DNA of 19,048 bases. It comes from Oscillospiraceae bacterium (GTDB taxonomy: Bacteria; Bacillota; Clostridia; Oscillospirales; Acutalibacteraceae). The stretch is taken from NCBI GenBank assembly GCA_031273775.1, contig JAISRF010000221.1, positions 1 to 19,048 of the forward strand, given 5' to 3'. A program made the translations under genes and the position numbers. Each line of letters starts with the position of its first letter. The stretch's first letter is position 1. The notes beneath the pieces are model-generated. The model saw only the letters and a program-made list of their open reading frames with translations. It was not told the origin of the DNA and did not search any database. This document shows, one piece after another, positions 1 to 6,667 of this stretch.

Positions 1-512
1 CGCAATTGTCGGAGCTTGAACTGATTTCCACCGCCAATACCGCCAATTTGTACTTCGAGTACGATGAAACCGGCAAGCCGCTCCGCATGGAGTACGGCGG
101 CGGGTATTATGACCCTGTAACTTCAAGATACATTAACGCAGATAGCGAACTCGCTGATGTCGGTGGCGAAATTCTCGGCTGTAACCTTTTTGCCTATTGC
201 TTTAACAATCCTAATGCCTATTGCCAAAACAATCCCATCAATATGACAGACGAGACAGGTCATTGGCCAAGATGGATTACTGCTGTTGTGGCGATTGCTG
301 CTGCAGTGGTGGCAATAGTTGCCGCTCCTGCTGTTGCCGCAGTGGCAACGGTCGTCGCAGTTGTTGCAACGGTTGCGTTGGTGGTGCAAACAGTGCATTA
401 TGATGCGCGAAAGGCGGCAAACAGCAATTTACCGGCCACGCCAGAAGCAGCAACTGCTGCCGGGTGGAAAAACTCCAAACCATACGATGCGCAATGGATT
501 AGTTACGAATAA
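1..512 (+). pseudogene. Rhs-family protein, C-terminal fragment (5' end outside window)
   Basis: The frame is open from the left edge, so this is the tail of a much longer protein. It shows the Rhs-repeat-associated core signature: a YYDPVTSRYINAD motif near residue 35, then LFAYCFNNP and a TGHWP ending near residue 87. The NNP stretch looks locally duplicated (NNPNAYCQNNP). After the core comes a very Ala/Val-rich hydrophobic segment (about residues 90-128) and a short PEAATAAGWKNS tail. In Rhs polymorphic toxins the core closes a shell around a variable C-terminal toxin. Here the tail ends about 45 residues after the hydrophobic stretch, directly where an IS66 remnant begins, so the toxin tip and its immunity gene appear lost. 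Family assignment is firm; the loss of the toxin is inference from the neighbouring insertion sequence debris. Confidence 0.8.
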
Positions 513-524
513 AATAACTAAGAT

Positions 525-778
525 AAACAACTTTTTGCTAAACTTAAGGCCAATAAGTGCTTTGTTGTTTTTGGGCGCGTTTTTAGGCAATGCATCGGTG
601 AATTTTCTCCGCATATGTGCCCAGCAGGCGCAAAGAACCGCGTTTTCCACCCCGATATACCCCGCATAACCATCGGTCTGCAGATAAAAATTGCTTGCGC
701 CACGAAGAAACGCCTGTGCCGGGATGAAGTTTAATTCACGCCGAACAAGCTCCCTGCCAATCAGTTTTAATTGATTAC
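525..778 (-). pseudogene. IS66-family transposase (TnpC) remnant, internally deleted
   Basis: Read on the minus strand from about 778 down to 525, one frame encodes LIGRELVRRELNFIPAQ, joined directly to FLRGASNFYLQTDGYAGY and then CWAHMRRKFTDALPK and IGLKFSKKLF. In intact IS66 TnpC the first motif lies in the N-terminal half and the others lie in the catalytic core and just after it. About 150-200 residues that normally separate them are missing. The open frame has no proper start or end: it runs into unrelated sequence near 525 and meets a stop close to the neighbouring IS200 derivative near 781. This is dead insertion-sequence debris. Junction positions are approximate. IS66 membership rests on the CWAH-RRKF and YLQTDGYAGY motifs, which are characteristic. 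Confidence 0.75.
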
Positions 779-785
779 CTTAAAC

Positions 786-802
786 CACCAGCTATGCTGG
801 TG
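786..802 (+). repeat. IS200-like left-end hairpin
   Basis: Perfect inverted repeat CACCAGC-TAT-GCTGGTG with 7-bp arms and a 3-nt loop, lying about 100 nt upstream of the tnpA start. Such subterminal hairpins are the TnpA recognition structures at the left end of IS200/IS605 elements. Confidence 0.65.
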
Positions 803-904
803 CGGATTGTAGGAAACCGTGGTGGGTATGGCGAGAAAAACGCCCCAATGTTATAATGATTAAGGTGTCGCAAACCAAAATCGATAACAAAGGAGCGTTG
901 TCCA

Positions 905-988
905 ATGGACTATTCCAGTTTAACACATTCACGGTGGAAATGCCAGTACCACATCGTATTCATACCAAAATTCCAAACCACCACTTGA
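905..988 (+). pseudogene. IS200/IS605 TnpA, N-terminal stub
   Basis: A 27-codon frame beginning MDYSSLTHSRWKCQYHIVF, which is the conserved N terminus of IS200-type TnpA, a single-strand transposase of the Y1/HUH superfamily. It is preceded by AAAGGAG at normal spacing. The frame stops inside the right-end hairpin. The HUH motif and catalytic tyrosine, which lie further along in intact TnpA of about 140-150 residues, are absent, so the product cannot be active. Confidence 0.75.
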
Positions 989-997
989 AGTGGTGGT
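977..997 (+). repeat. IS200-like right-end hairpin
   Basis: Inverted repeat ACCACCAC-TTGAA-GTGGTGGT with 8-bp arms. Position after the tnpA remnant and partial similarity of its stem to the left-end hairpin (both contain the CCACCA/TGGTGG core) support its role as the right-end recognition structure. Confidence 0.65.
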
Positions 998-1195
998 AGT
1001 ATTAGAGAAGACCGATTCTTAATTAGTTTTCCGAATTACAGAAAGCTTCTTGAGAATGTTTTTACTAAAATCAAATATGACGAGATAACCTATTTTGGGT
1101 ACTTGAATGACGAGTACCGGCCAAGGATTGGAATGTTTCAACGGAAACGGACAGAACCTTACGGGAAAGTTGAAAATTCATTTAAAACTTCTTAA
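989..1195 (+). pseudogene. Orphan C-terminal reading-frame fragment, unknown family
   Basis: From the right hairpin of the IS200 derivative an open frame runs about 68 codons to a TAA at 1193-1195. It contains FPNYRKLLENVF and YFGYLNDEYRPRIGMFQ. The composition (charged and aromatic, with no low-complexity bias) looks like real protein. There is no start codon with a ribosome binding site, so it is probably the 3' end of a gene disrupted by the IS debris. It converges on the thioredoxin-reductase-like gene and overlaps its last codons by 18 bp. I do not recognise the family. An immunity protein of the lost Rhs toxin is possible by position but unsupported by any motif. Confidence 0.3.
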
Positions 1196-2044
1196 AAACT
1201 TGACCGCTGCTAACCCCGCTTTTGCCCCTTCGCCGACGGCCGCCGAAATTTGGTAAGGCTCGCCGACGCAATCGCCCGCCGCGAACAGACCCGGAATGTT
1301 GGTTTTCATGTAATTGTCCACGGAAATATTTTCGCTGTTTATGAGTACGCCGAGTTTTTTTGCAAAATCGGCGGCGGAAGCGGTTCCCAGCGCCACAAAC
1401 AGCCCGCTTATTTTGGCAATTCCGTCCTCCAAAACCACGCGTTGCAGGTTCTTTTCACCTTCCAGCCGCAAAATTTTTCCGGTACTCATCACGCACCGGC
1501 TGTCAAAATTTGTCGCGGCTTGGGCGCCGTTTGTGAACACGGTTACAGAAGACGCCACGTTTAATAAATAATCGCTTTCTTCTTTGGCAAACTCGCCCGC
1601 ACCCAACACGCCCACCGGTAACCCACGGTAAAAAAATCCGTCGCAGGTGGCGCAAAAGCTTACTCCGCGCCCGGAAAATTCCTCTGCGCCGGGGATTTTT
1701 ACCGTTTGTTTGGGCTTGCCCGTAGCAAGCACCGTTGCTTTTGCCGAATATTCACCATCCGCGGTTTTTACAACAAACACGCCGTCATATTCTAGCCCGA
1801 TCGCTTCGCCGGAAATCAGCCTACCACCCAGCGCAGCAAGCTGGGCGTGTCCGGTCTTAAAAAGATCTTTGCCGGAAACGCCGGGCAAGCCGTAATAATT
1901 GTCAATTTTTTTCGCGCGGGAAAGGTCGCCGCCGTCGCTGTAAAAAACCGCAACGGAAAAATTCGCCCGTACCATATAAAGTGCGGCGGAAATTCCCGCC
2001 GGTCCGCCTCCGATAATGATTGCGTCAAATGTTTTCAAGTTCAC
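1178..2044 (-). CDS. Thioredoxin-reductase-like FAD-dependent disulfide oxidoreductase
   Basis: The product is a class II pyridine-nucleotide-disulfide oxidoreductase of 288 residues. It has an N-terminal FAD-binding GGGPAG motif (about residues 13-18), the redox-active FCATCDG motif with cysteines at about 131 and 134, and a C-terminal GLFAAGDCVG FAD motif followed by an AVGEGAKAG helix. Oddly, the second dinucleotide fold reads GVLGAGEFAKEE. The usual GGGDSA pattern is missing, and so is the HRRxxxR stretch that contacts the NADPH 2'-phosphate (VTVFTNGAQ occupies that place). The electron donor may therefore not be NADPH; clostridial ferredoxin-dependent flavin thioredoxin reductases share this loss. 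GTG at 2044 is chosen because GGGAG (2054-2050) sits 5 nt before it; a longer in-frame TTG at 2056 has no such site. It is last in the minus-strand block, behind a 245-bp gap in which I see no clear promoter. Confidence 0.85.
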   Translation of the reverse strand: MNLKTFDAIIIGGGPAGISAALYMVRANFSVAVFYSDGGDLSRAKKIDNYYGLPGVSGKDLFKTGHAQLAALGGRLISGEAIGLEYDGVFVVKTADGEYSAKATVLATGKPKQTVKIPGAEEFSGRGVSFCATCDGFFYRGLPVGVLGAGEFAKEESDYLLNVASSVTVFTNGAQAATNFDSRCVMSTGKILRLEGEKNLQRVVLEDGIAKISGLFVALGTASAADFAKKLGVLINSENISVDNYMKTNIPGLFAAGDCVGEPYQISAAVGEGAKAGLAAVKFLRSFK

Positions 2045-2301
2045 ATAATCTCCCAATGACTACCGGCTGAACCGCTCAATCGGCAGTAAAAAATCCAAAA
2101 TTTTCCTCTTGTATTATGCGCGAATCGGCACAAACTATGAATGCGTAATGAACCAATAATATTGATTGTTATTGACCTTACGCAAGCGGTTGAAGTTTTA
2201 ACCAAATAAGCACAAACACTCAATGGGGGCCGAATCTGGTGTTCGGTTCCCAAACTATTTTGCGGAACGCGGGCAGACGCGGACATCCGCCCCCGCTAAT
2301 A

Positions 2302-2733
2302 TTACAAATTGTATAACTCTTCCTCGGTCATTAACCGAATTCCGCCGGTTTCTAAGGCTTTGGCGGCTTTTTCGTTGTCCTCAACGCGCAAAATGACAAA
2401 CGCCATGCCCTCGCGTGGGTTCAAAAAGGCGTACATATACTCTATGGAAATGCCGCTTTCACTCAGTACTTGCACAGCTTTGTGCATTCCGCCGGGTGCG
2501 TCTTTCACCTCAATGGCAATCACGTGGGTGACGGAAACGGTAACCGCTTCTTTTTTCAGTGCGGCAACCGCAACATCGGGTTTGCTGACAATGAGGCGCA
2601 GAATGCCGTAGTCGGTGGTGTCCGCGATGGAAAGCGCCCGGATGTCCACGTTATTTTTCGCCAGAATCCCCGTGATGTCCGCCAGATGTCCGCTTTTGTT
2701 TTCCACGAAAATGGAAAGCTGTTTGATCAACAT
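2302..2733 (-). CDS. Tandem ACT-domain protein
   Basis: This 143-residue protein is made of two ACT domains and nothing else. The first begins at the N terminus (IKQLSIFVENKSGHLADITGILAKNNVDIRALSIADT) and the second from about residue 70 (VIAIEVKDAPGGMHKAVQVLSESGISIEYMYAF). Each has the ACT ligand-loop pattern, with NKSGHLA and DAPGGMH as the Gly-containing turns. ACT domains bind amino acids, and stand-alone tandem versions are thought to sense them. Close relatives usually sit beside phenylacetate-CoA ligase and indolepyruvate oxidoreductase genes, which here lie 4-7 kb away on the other strand, so an aromatic amino acid ligand is plausible but inferred. An AAGGATGGG ribosome binding site precedes the ATG. 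It follows ddl by 58 bp, probably in the same transcript. Confidence 0.85.
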   Translation of the reverse strand: MLIKQLSIFVENKSGHLADITGILAKNNVDIRALSIADTTDYGILRLIVSKPDVAVAALKKEAVTVSVTHVIAIEVKDAPGGMHKAVQVLSESGISIEYMYAFLNPREGMAFVILRVEDNEKAAKALETGGIRLMTEEELYNL

Positions 2734-2791
2734 AATATCCCATCCTTTTTATTCTCTTCGGCTCAAATACCCCGACACTTGCAGCGGTGTT

Positions 2792-3964
2792 TTATTTTTT
2801 TACGCCGCCAAGCCCATTGTTCGCCAAGATGTTTGTGTCGTAGGTAAACACCAAATTCGCCCGTTGACGCGCCCTTTTGTGCGCCAAACCTATCAATTTT
2901 TCCAAAAGCTCCGGGTATTTCATGCCCGTTGCCTCCCATAAATAAAAGGAGAGAGAACCGGGAATGGTGTTAATCTCGTTTACATAAACCCGGTCGTTGT
3001 CCGCGGAATCCATCAGGTAATCAATCCGAACAACACCTGACGCGCCTACCGCCCGGAATACCCGCTCGGAAAGCTCCTGAATCTCAAGCGTCTTTTCTGC
3101 GGAAATATCGGCGGGCAGCTTGCGTTTCAAAGAAGTCATGCCTTTTGAACCGCCTCTGCCTTTGCTTGTGTATTTGTCTTCGTAAGAGAGGATTTCGCCC
3201 GCGGTAATCGGCTCCTCGCACACGGAAGCTTCGCATTCTTGGGCGTCTCCCAAAACGGAACAATTAATCTCGCGGAGTTGGGTTACCGCGCGCTCAACTA
3301 ACACCCGCATGGAAAATGAAAGAGCCAAATTGACAGCGTTTTCCAAATCGTCCGGGGCGGCTACACGTGAAATGCCCACGCTGGAACCCAAATTCACCGG
3401 CTTCACCACCACCGGATACGTAAGCGCGGCAATCTCCCCGGTCAATTCCTCCCGCCGCCGGATCCATTCTTTGGCGTGGAAGGCCACGCTGTCTACCACC
3501 GGCAGCCCGTTTTGGCGGCAAATCTGCTTGAACAGCAATTTATCCATACCCACGGCGGAAGCGGCAACATCACATCCCACGTACGGTAACCCCAAAACCT
3601 CAAACCAGCCCTGCAAAGCGCCGTCCTCGCAATTGGTACCGTGGACAATCGGGAAAGCCATATCCAGCGCGGTCAGCGGTTTTTTGTCAAAGGCTTTGGG
3701 CAGTGCACGCTTGACCAGCACCTGTTTTCCGGACTTTGCCACGTCTACCCGCACACATTCAGCTAACAGCGCGTCCAAATCCTTGTACCGCTCAATATCC
3801 GTCAGCCCGGCTCCTGTGTACAATTCGCCGGATTTCGAGATGTAGAGCGGGACAACCTCAAATTTTTCCCGGTTCAGAGAACCCATCGCCTGTACTGCGG
3901 AGATAATCGATATCTCGTGTTCCACGGACGCCCCGCCGAAAAATACGCCAACATTCAATTTCAT
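2792..3964 (-). CDS. ddl: D-alanine--D-alanine ligase
   Basis: Cytoplasmic ATP-grasp enzyme that joins two D-alanines for the peptidoglycan stem peptide. Visible are the N-terminal GVFFGGASVEHEISIISA signature, the HGTNCEDGALQG loop, the phosphate-binding GSSVGIS segment, the RIDYL strand and the metal-binding NEINTIPGS near the C terminus. The omega-loop carries SYEDKY, as in D-Ala-specific ligases, and not the His-containing loop of VanA-type D-lactate ligases, so a D-Ala-D-Ala product is expected. At 390 residues it is longer than E. coli DdlB (about 306). Part of the excess is a basic Gly/Lys-rich insertion after the omega-loop tyrosines (KGRGGSKGMTSLKRK) and a C-terminal extension of about 30 residues. 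It lies 90 bp downstream of murF in the same orientation, which fits a shared role. Confidence 0.95.
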   Translation of the reverse strand: MKLNVGVFFGGASVEHEISIISAVQAMGSLNREKFEVVPLYISKSGELYTGAGLTDIERYKDLDALLAECVRVDVAKSGKQVLVKRALPKAFDKKPLTALDMAFPIVHGTNCEDGALQGWFEVLGLPYVGCDVAASAVGMDKLLFKQICRQNGLPVVDSVAFHAKEWIRRREELTGEIAALTYPVVVKPVNLGSSVGISRVAAPDDLENAVNLALSFSMRVLVERAVTQLREINCSVLGDAQECEASVCEEPITAGEILSYEDKYTSKGRGGSKGMTSLKRKLPADISAEKTLEIQELSERVFRAVGASGVVRIDYLMDSADNDRVYVNEINTIPGSLSFYLWEATGMKYPELLEKLIGLAHKRARQRANLVFTYDTNILANNGLGGVKK

Positions 3965-4025
3965 TGTTTTCCGTCACCAACCCTTTCAGTTTATCAATCC
4001 CTAACTCGGAATCTCCCGGAGCCAA

Positions 4026-4051
4026 ACCCCGCCATCCGCAGACAGCGGGGT
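4026..4051 (-). terminator. Intercistronic hairpin between murF and ddl
   Basis: Inverted repeat ACCCCGC-12 nt-GCGGGGT lies just after the murF stop codon. In the minus-strand transcript it is followed by only a short TTTGG, so it is a weak candidate for an intrinsic terminator or attenuating/processing hairpin that could lower ddl expression relative to murF. Confidence 0.35.
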
Positions 4052-4054
4052 GTT

Positions 4055-5638
4055 TCACCTTTCGTAATTATCGGGCAAATCGTTTTCAAAAAGCACCACT
4101 GTATTAGCGTCCGTCATGCCACGCAAGGTTTCCAGCGCGTCGGAAAACGTTTTTTCAACGTGGACATTCGCGGGGTTGAATTCGGTTTTTCCGATTGCCT
4201 GGGTAAGGGGCTTTGACCGCTCCGTACCCACCAAAAAAATGACATCGGCTACATCGGCCAGGGCAAGCCCCAAATTGTAATTATGCTCATATTCCGCCTC
4301 GCCCAACTCCACAAGACCAGGTGTGACGGCAATTTTTTTCATGCCGGTAAAGCGGGCAAGAACCGCCGCCGCCTCCAAACTGCCAGCGGGGTTCGCGTTG
4401 TACGCGTCGTCAATCAGCAGGGAACCGTTAATAAACGGTTTCAGTTCCAAACGGTGGGGTACCGGCTGCAAACGGCTCACAGCGTACTGAATGTCCGTGA
4501 CGGGAATTCCCAAATCCAACGCCACTGCCACAGCCGCCAGAATATTGGCCACGCTGTGCCACCCCAAAAGCTTGGTGCGGACAGAAAAATTCAGCTCCGG
4601 GCGGCAAATATCAAACGTCATGCCGGTCTTGTTCACATGGATGTTTTCGGCGGTTATTTCGTTTCCCTGCTCCGAACCGTAATAAACCGTTTGGGTGTTG
4701 ACCTTGCGCGCCCGGATGAATTCGTTGTCGCCGCAGAGGTACATTTTGCCCTGCTTCGCCTCCACAGCTCCGGCAAGCTCGAATTTGGTCTTTACAATGT
4801 TTTCAACGGTCTTAAAGGTAGAAAGATGCATCGGCCCGATTGAGGTGATGATTCCCATATCCGGGTGAACTAAATCGCAGATTTCCTTAATGTCGCCGGG
4901 ATTTTTCGCGCCCATTTCCGCCACAAAAATCTCCGTGCCGGGCTTCAGCCGCTCGCGTATCGTTCGAACCACACCCATCAGCGTGTTGTAGCTTTCCGGC
5001 GTAATGAGCACGTTAAAACGCTCGCTCAAAATCCGCCCTAAAATGTATTTGGTACCGGTTTTACCGTAACTCCCCGTAATGCCGATTACCGCCATCTCCG
5101 GGTTCGCTTTCAAAATCCGGCGGGCGTCGTTTACATATCGCCCGGCGATGATTTTTTCAATGGGACTGTTGATGACCGCCGCCGAAAGAGCGGGCAGGGG
5201 AGAAGCGCCAAGCAGCGCGGTGTACACAATGAATATGATCTTTGCCGCGTTGTCACTCACACCAAAGATCTGAAAAAGCAGGTTTGGGACAAATAGAATA
5301 ACGGCAACGGTTGTGTAAAGACGTATAACCCGGTGGGTGAAAACCAGCCGCTTTTTTGCCCGTTTCTGCCCTGAAAGCGCGGCCAAAAACATGATGAAGG
5401 CCTGCGCCGACGAAAAGATAAACAGCGGTAAAAATCCCTCGAACGCGAACAGAAACAACAGCGATAAAACGTACCCCGCGGCTAGGAAAAACGCCCGCGC
5501 TCCCAAAGCGCCCAAAAGCCAGTCCATATACCGCGAGGGAAAGTAAGAACTCTGCTGGAGCATATGAAATTGTCGGGTTACGGCGAACAGCGTTGCGAAC
5601 GCCGTGAGGAGGATGGAGAGGAAGAGAAAGATGTCCAT
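4055..5638 (-). CDS. murF: Membrane-anchored MurF-type Mur ligase (UDP-MurNAc-tripeptide--D-Ala-D-Ala ligase)
   Basis: The protein has 527 residues in two parts. Residues 1-156 are hydrophobic with about five membrane segments (near 1-20, 42-66, 68-89, 107-126 and 132-156). From about 180 on it is a Mur ligase: P-loop GITGSYGKTGTKY at 186-198, an ESYNT-MG substrate loop, EMGAKNPGDI, the central-domain NILAAVAVA helix and the C-terminal DDAYNANPAGSLEAA motif that is diagnostic of MurF. It adds the D-Ala-D-Ala dipeptide made by Ddl to the UDP-MurNAc-tripeptide. Classical MurF is soluble and about 450 residues long. The membrane-fused form is known from clostridial genomes and would hold the step close to MraY at the membrane. 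The P-loop has Ser-Tyr where many MurFs have Thr-Asn. AAAGGAG precedes the ATG, 27 bp after the hydrolase. Confidence 0.9.
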   Translation of the reverse strand: MDIFLFLSILLTAFATLFAVTRQFHMLQQSSYFPSRYMDWLLGALGARAFFLAAGYVLSLLFLFAFEGFLPLFIFSSAQAFIMFLAALSGQKRAKKRLVFTHRVIRLYTTVAVILFVPNLLFQIFGVSDNAAKIIFIVYTALLGASPLPALSAAVINSPIEKIIAGRYVNDARRILKANPEMAVIGITGSYGKTGTKYILGRILSERFNVLITPESYNTLMGVVRTIRERLKPGTEIFVAEMGAKNPGDIKEICDLVHPDMGIITSIGPMHLSTFKTVENIVKTKFELAGAVEAKQGKMYLCGDNEFIRARKVNTQTVYYGSEQGNEITAENIHVNKTGMTFDICRPELNFSVRTKLLGWHSVANILAAVAVALDLGIPVTDIQYAVSRLQPVPHRLELKPFINGSLLIDDAYNANPAGSLEAAAVLARFTGMKKIAVTPGLVELGEAEYEHNYNLGLALADVADVIFLVGTERSKPLTQAIGKTEFNPANVHVEKTFSDALETLRGMTDANTVVLFENDLPDNYER

Positions 5639-5665
5639 GCGGGCTCCTTTTTAATTCTCAATTAT

Positions 5666-6427
5666 TTAAACAAATGCATCTATAATCCGTTCGGCGTCAT
5701 ACGGCTTTTCCAAAAACGCGAAGTGTCCCGCGCCCTTCAAAACGCACAGCCCGGCGTCCGGAATTAACTTTTCCATCAGCCGGCCGTCGGAAAGGGGAGT
5801 GTCGGTATCGTTTTCACCCCATATGAGCAGCGTTGGGCAGGAAATCTTTGGGAATAATTCCCGCAAATCTGTATTCACCAGTGAAACAAGGGTTTTTCTC
5901 ATCACTTCAGACGCGCTTTTATAATCCGCGGAACCATAATGTGCCCGCGCCTTTTCCAAAAGATCTCGGGTATGGTTACGCGCCACAGGCAAAGTCAGGG
6001 CGCGCCGTACGGTTTTGTAGGTGAGTGTCCGCAGTTGTTTTTTCAGCGGCTTTTTGCCAACTACTCCGGCGGAATCGAACAATAACATTTTCGGGGGGCG
6101 CAACAGTCCATCGCCCACCAGCTTCAAGCAACAGCGCCCACCGTGTGAATGCCCTGCCAGTACGGGGTTCTTTATATTCAGGTTGGCCATAAACGCCAGA
6201 ATCAGCTCCACGTAATCGGTCAGCGTCCACGGTACGTTGGGCTCGCCGCTTTGCCCGCATCCGGGGAATTCCAAAGCAAACACCCTGTACTTTTTAGCAA
6301 GTGCGGAAATCAAGGGTTTATACAGGCCGATATTCGCACCCCAGCCGTGCAGAAACAGCGCGTGCGGGGCGGATTCATCGCCGAAAATTTCATAATGTAT
6401 GGGTATGTTTTCAAGGGTTATGAACAT
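5666..6427 (-). CDS. Alpha/beta-fold hydrolase
   Basis: A 253-residue alpha/beta hydrolase with a complete catalytic set: oxyanion segment LHGWG (26-30), nucleophile elbow GHSHGG with Ser94, acid Asp207 in WGENDTDTP and His235 in GAGHFAFLEKP. No signal peptide is seen, so it is cytoplasmic. The substrate cannot be told from sequence. Relatives of this size are often annotated as esterases, lipases or 2-hydroxy-6-oxo-dienoate hydrolases. It is the first gene of the minus-strand block, 27 bp ahead of murF, with a strong GGAGG site before the ATG. That tight coupling suggests a cell-envelope related job, perhaps removing or editing an ester- or amide-linked group, but this is inference. Confidence 0.85.
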   Translation of the reverse strand: MFITLENIPIHYEIFGDESAPHALFLHGWGANIGLYKPLISALAKKYRVFALEFPGCGQSGEPNVPWTLTDYVELILAFMANLNIKNPVLAGHSHGGRCCLKLVGDGLLRPPKMLLFDSAGVVGKKPLKKQLRTLTYKTVRRALTLPVARNHTRDLLEKARAHYGSADYKSASEVMRKTLVSLVNTDLRELFPKISCPTLLIWGENDTDTPLSDGRLMEKLIPDAGLCVLKGAGHFAFLEKPYDAERIIDAFV

Positions 6428-6470
6428 TGTCCGACCTCCGCAAAATAAGCGGTTTTTGAATCTCCACCAT

Positions 6471-6499
6471 AGTTTACCACAATTTTCCGTGGATTTGAA
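6471..6499 (-). promoter_or_regulatory. Candidate promoter for the hydrolase-murF-ddl-ACT operon
   Basis: On the minus strand TTCAAA (6499-6494), a 17-nt spacer and TAAACT (6476-6471). The -10 is preceded by TGG, giving an extended -10. Each box matches consensus at four of six positions. It points at the hydrolase start 44 nt away. Confidence 0.4.
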
Positions 6500-6565
6500 G
6501 TGCTTTTTCGAAAAAAGTTCGGATTTTTATTTTTCACTTTTTATTTTATGCTTTATAATTTGAAC

Positions 6566-6594
6566 TTGACAATCCGGCGCCGAGGAAGGATAAT
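6566..6594 (+). promoter_or_regulatory. Sigma-A type promoter of the ior operon
   Basis: TTGACA at 6566-6571 (perfect consensus), exactly 17 nt of spacer, and GATAAT at 6589-6594 (five of six). Transcription would begin near 6600, leaving a leader of about 65 nt before iorA. It is divergent from the murF-side promoter in a 240-bp intergenic region that holds nothing else I can identify. Confidence 0.8.
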
Positions 6595-6667
6595 AGACAG
6601 GCGGCAATGAATAAGTAAATTGCCTGTACCGTTATACACATATTTCTGAAAAGGAGCGAACGCAAGC

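Larger units (their letters stand above)
781..1005 (+). mobile_element. IS200/IS605-type deletion derivative (non-autonomous, about 0.2 kb)
   Basis: The segment keeps the layout of an IS200 element in miniature. There is a left-end hairpin (786-802), a leader with an AAAGGAG ribosome binding site, the first codons of tnpA (905-988), and a right-end hairpin (977-997). Everything from about codon 23 of tnpA to just before the right hairpin is gone. Because both structured ends remain, it could in principle be moved by a TnpA Y1 transposase supplied in trans, like palindrome-associated elements described for this family. No terminal inverted repeats or target duplication are expected for this family. 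Exact outer ends are uncertain. Confidence 0.7.

Noticed and set aside
2041..2286. An 81-codon minus-strand frame in the gap between the ACT gene and the flavoprotein gene
   Set aside because: No ribosome binding site and no family pattern; the gap otherwise shows only a small CCGAA/TTCGG hairpin near 2230.
3309..3845. A 178-codon plus-strand open frame
   Set aside because: Antisense to ddl, Ser/Thr/Pro-rich shadow composition.
4283..4843. A 186-codon plus-strand open frame
   Set aside because: Antisense to murF and without recognisable domains; typical shadow of a GC-rich gene.
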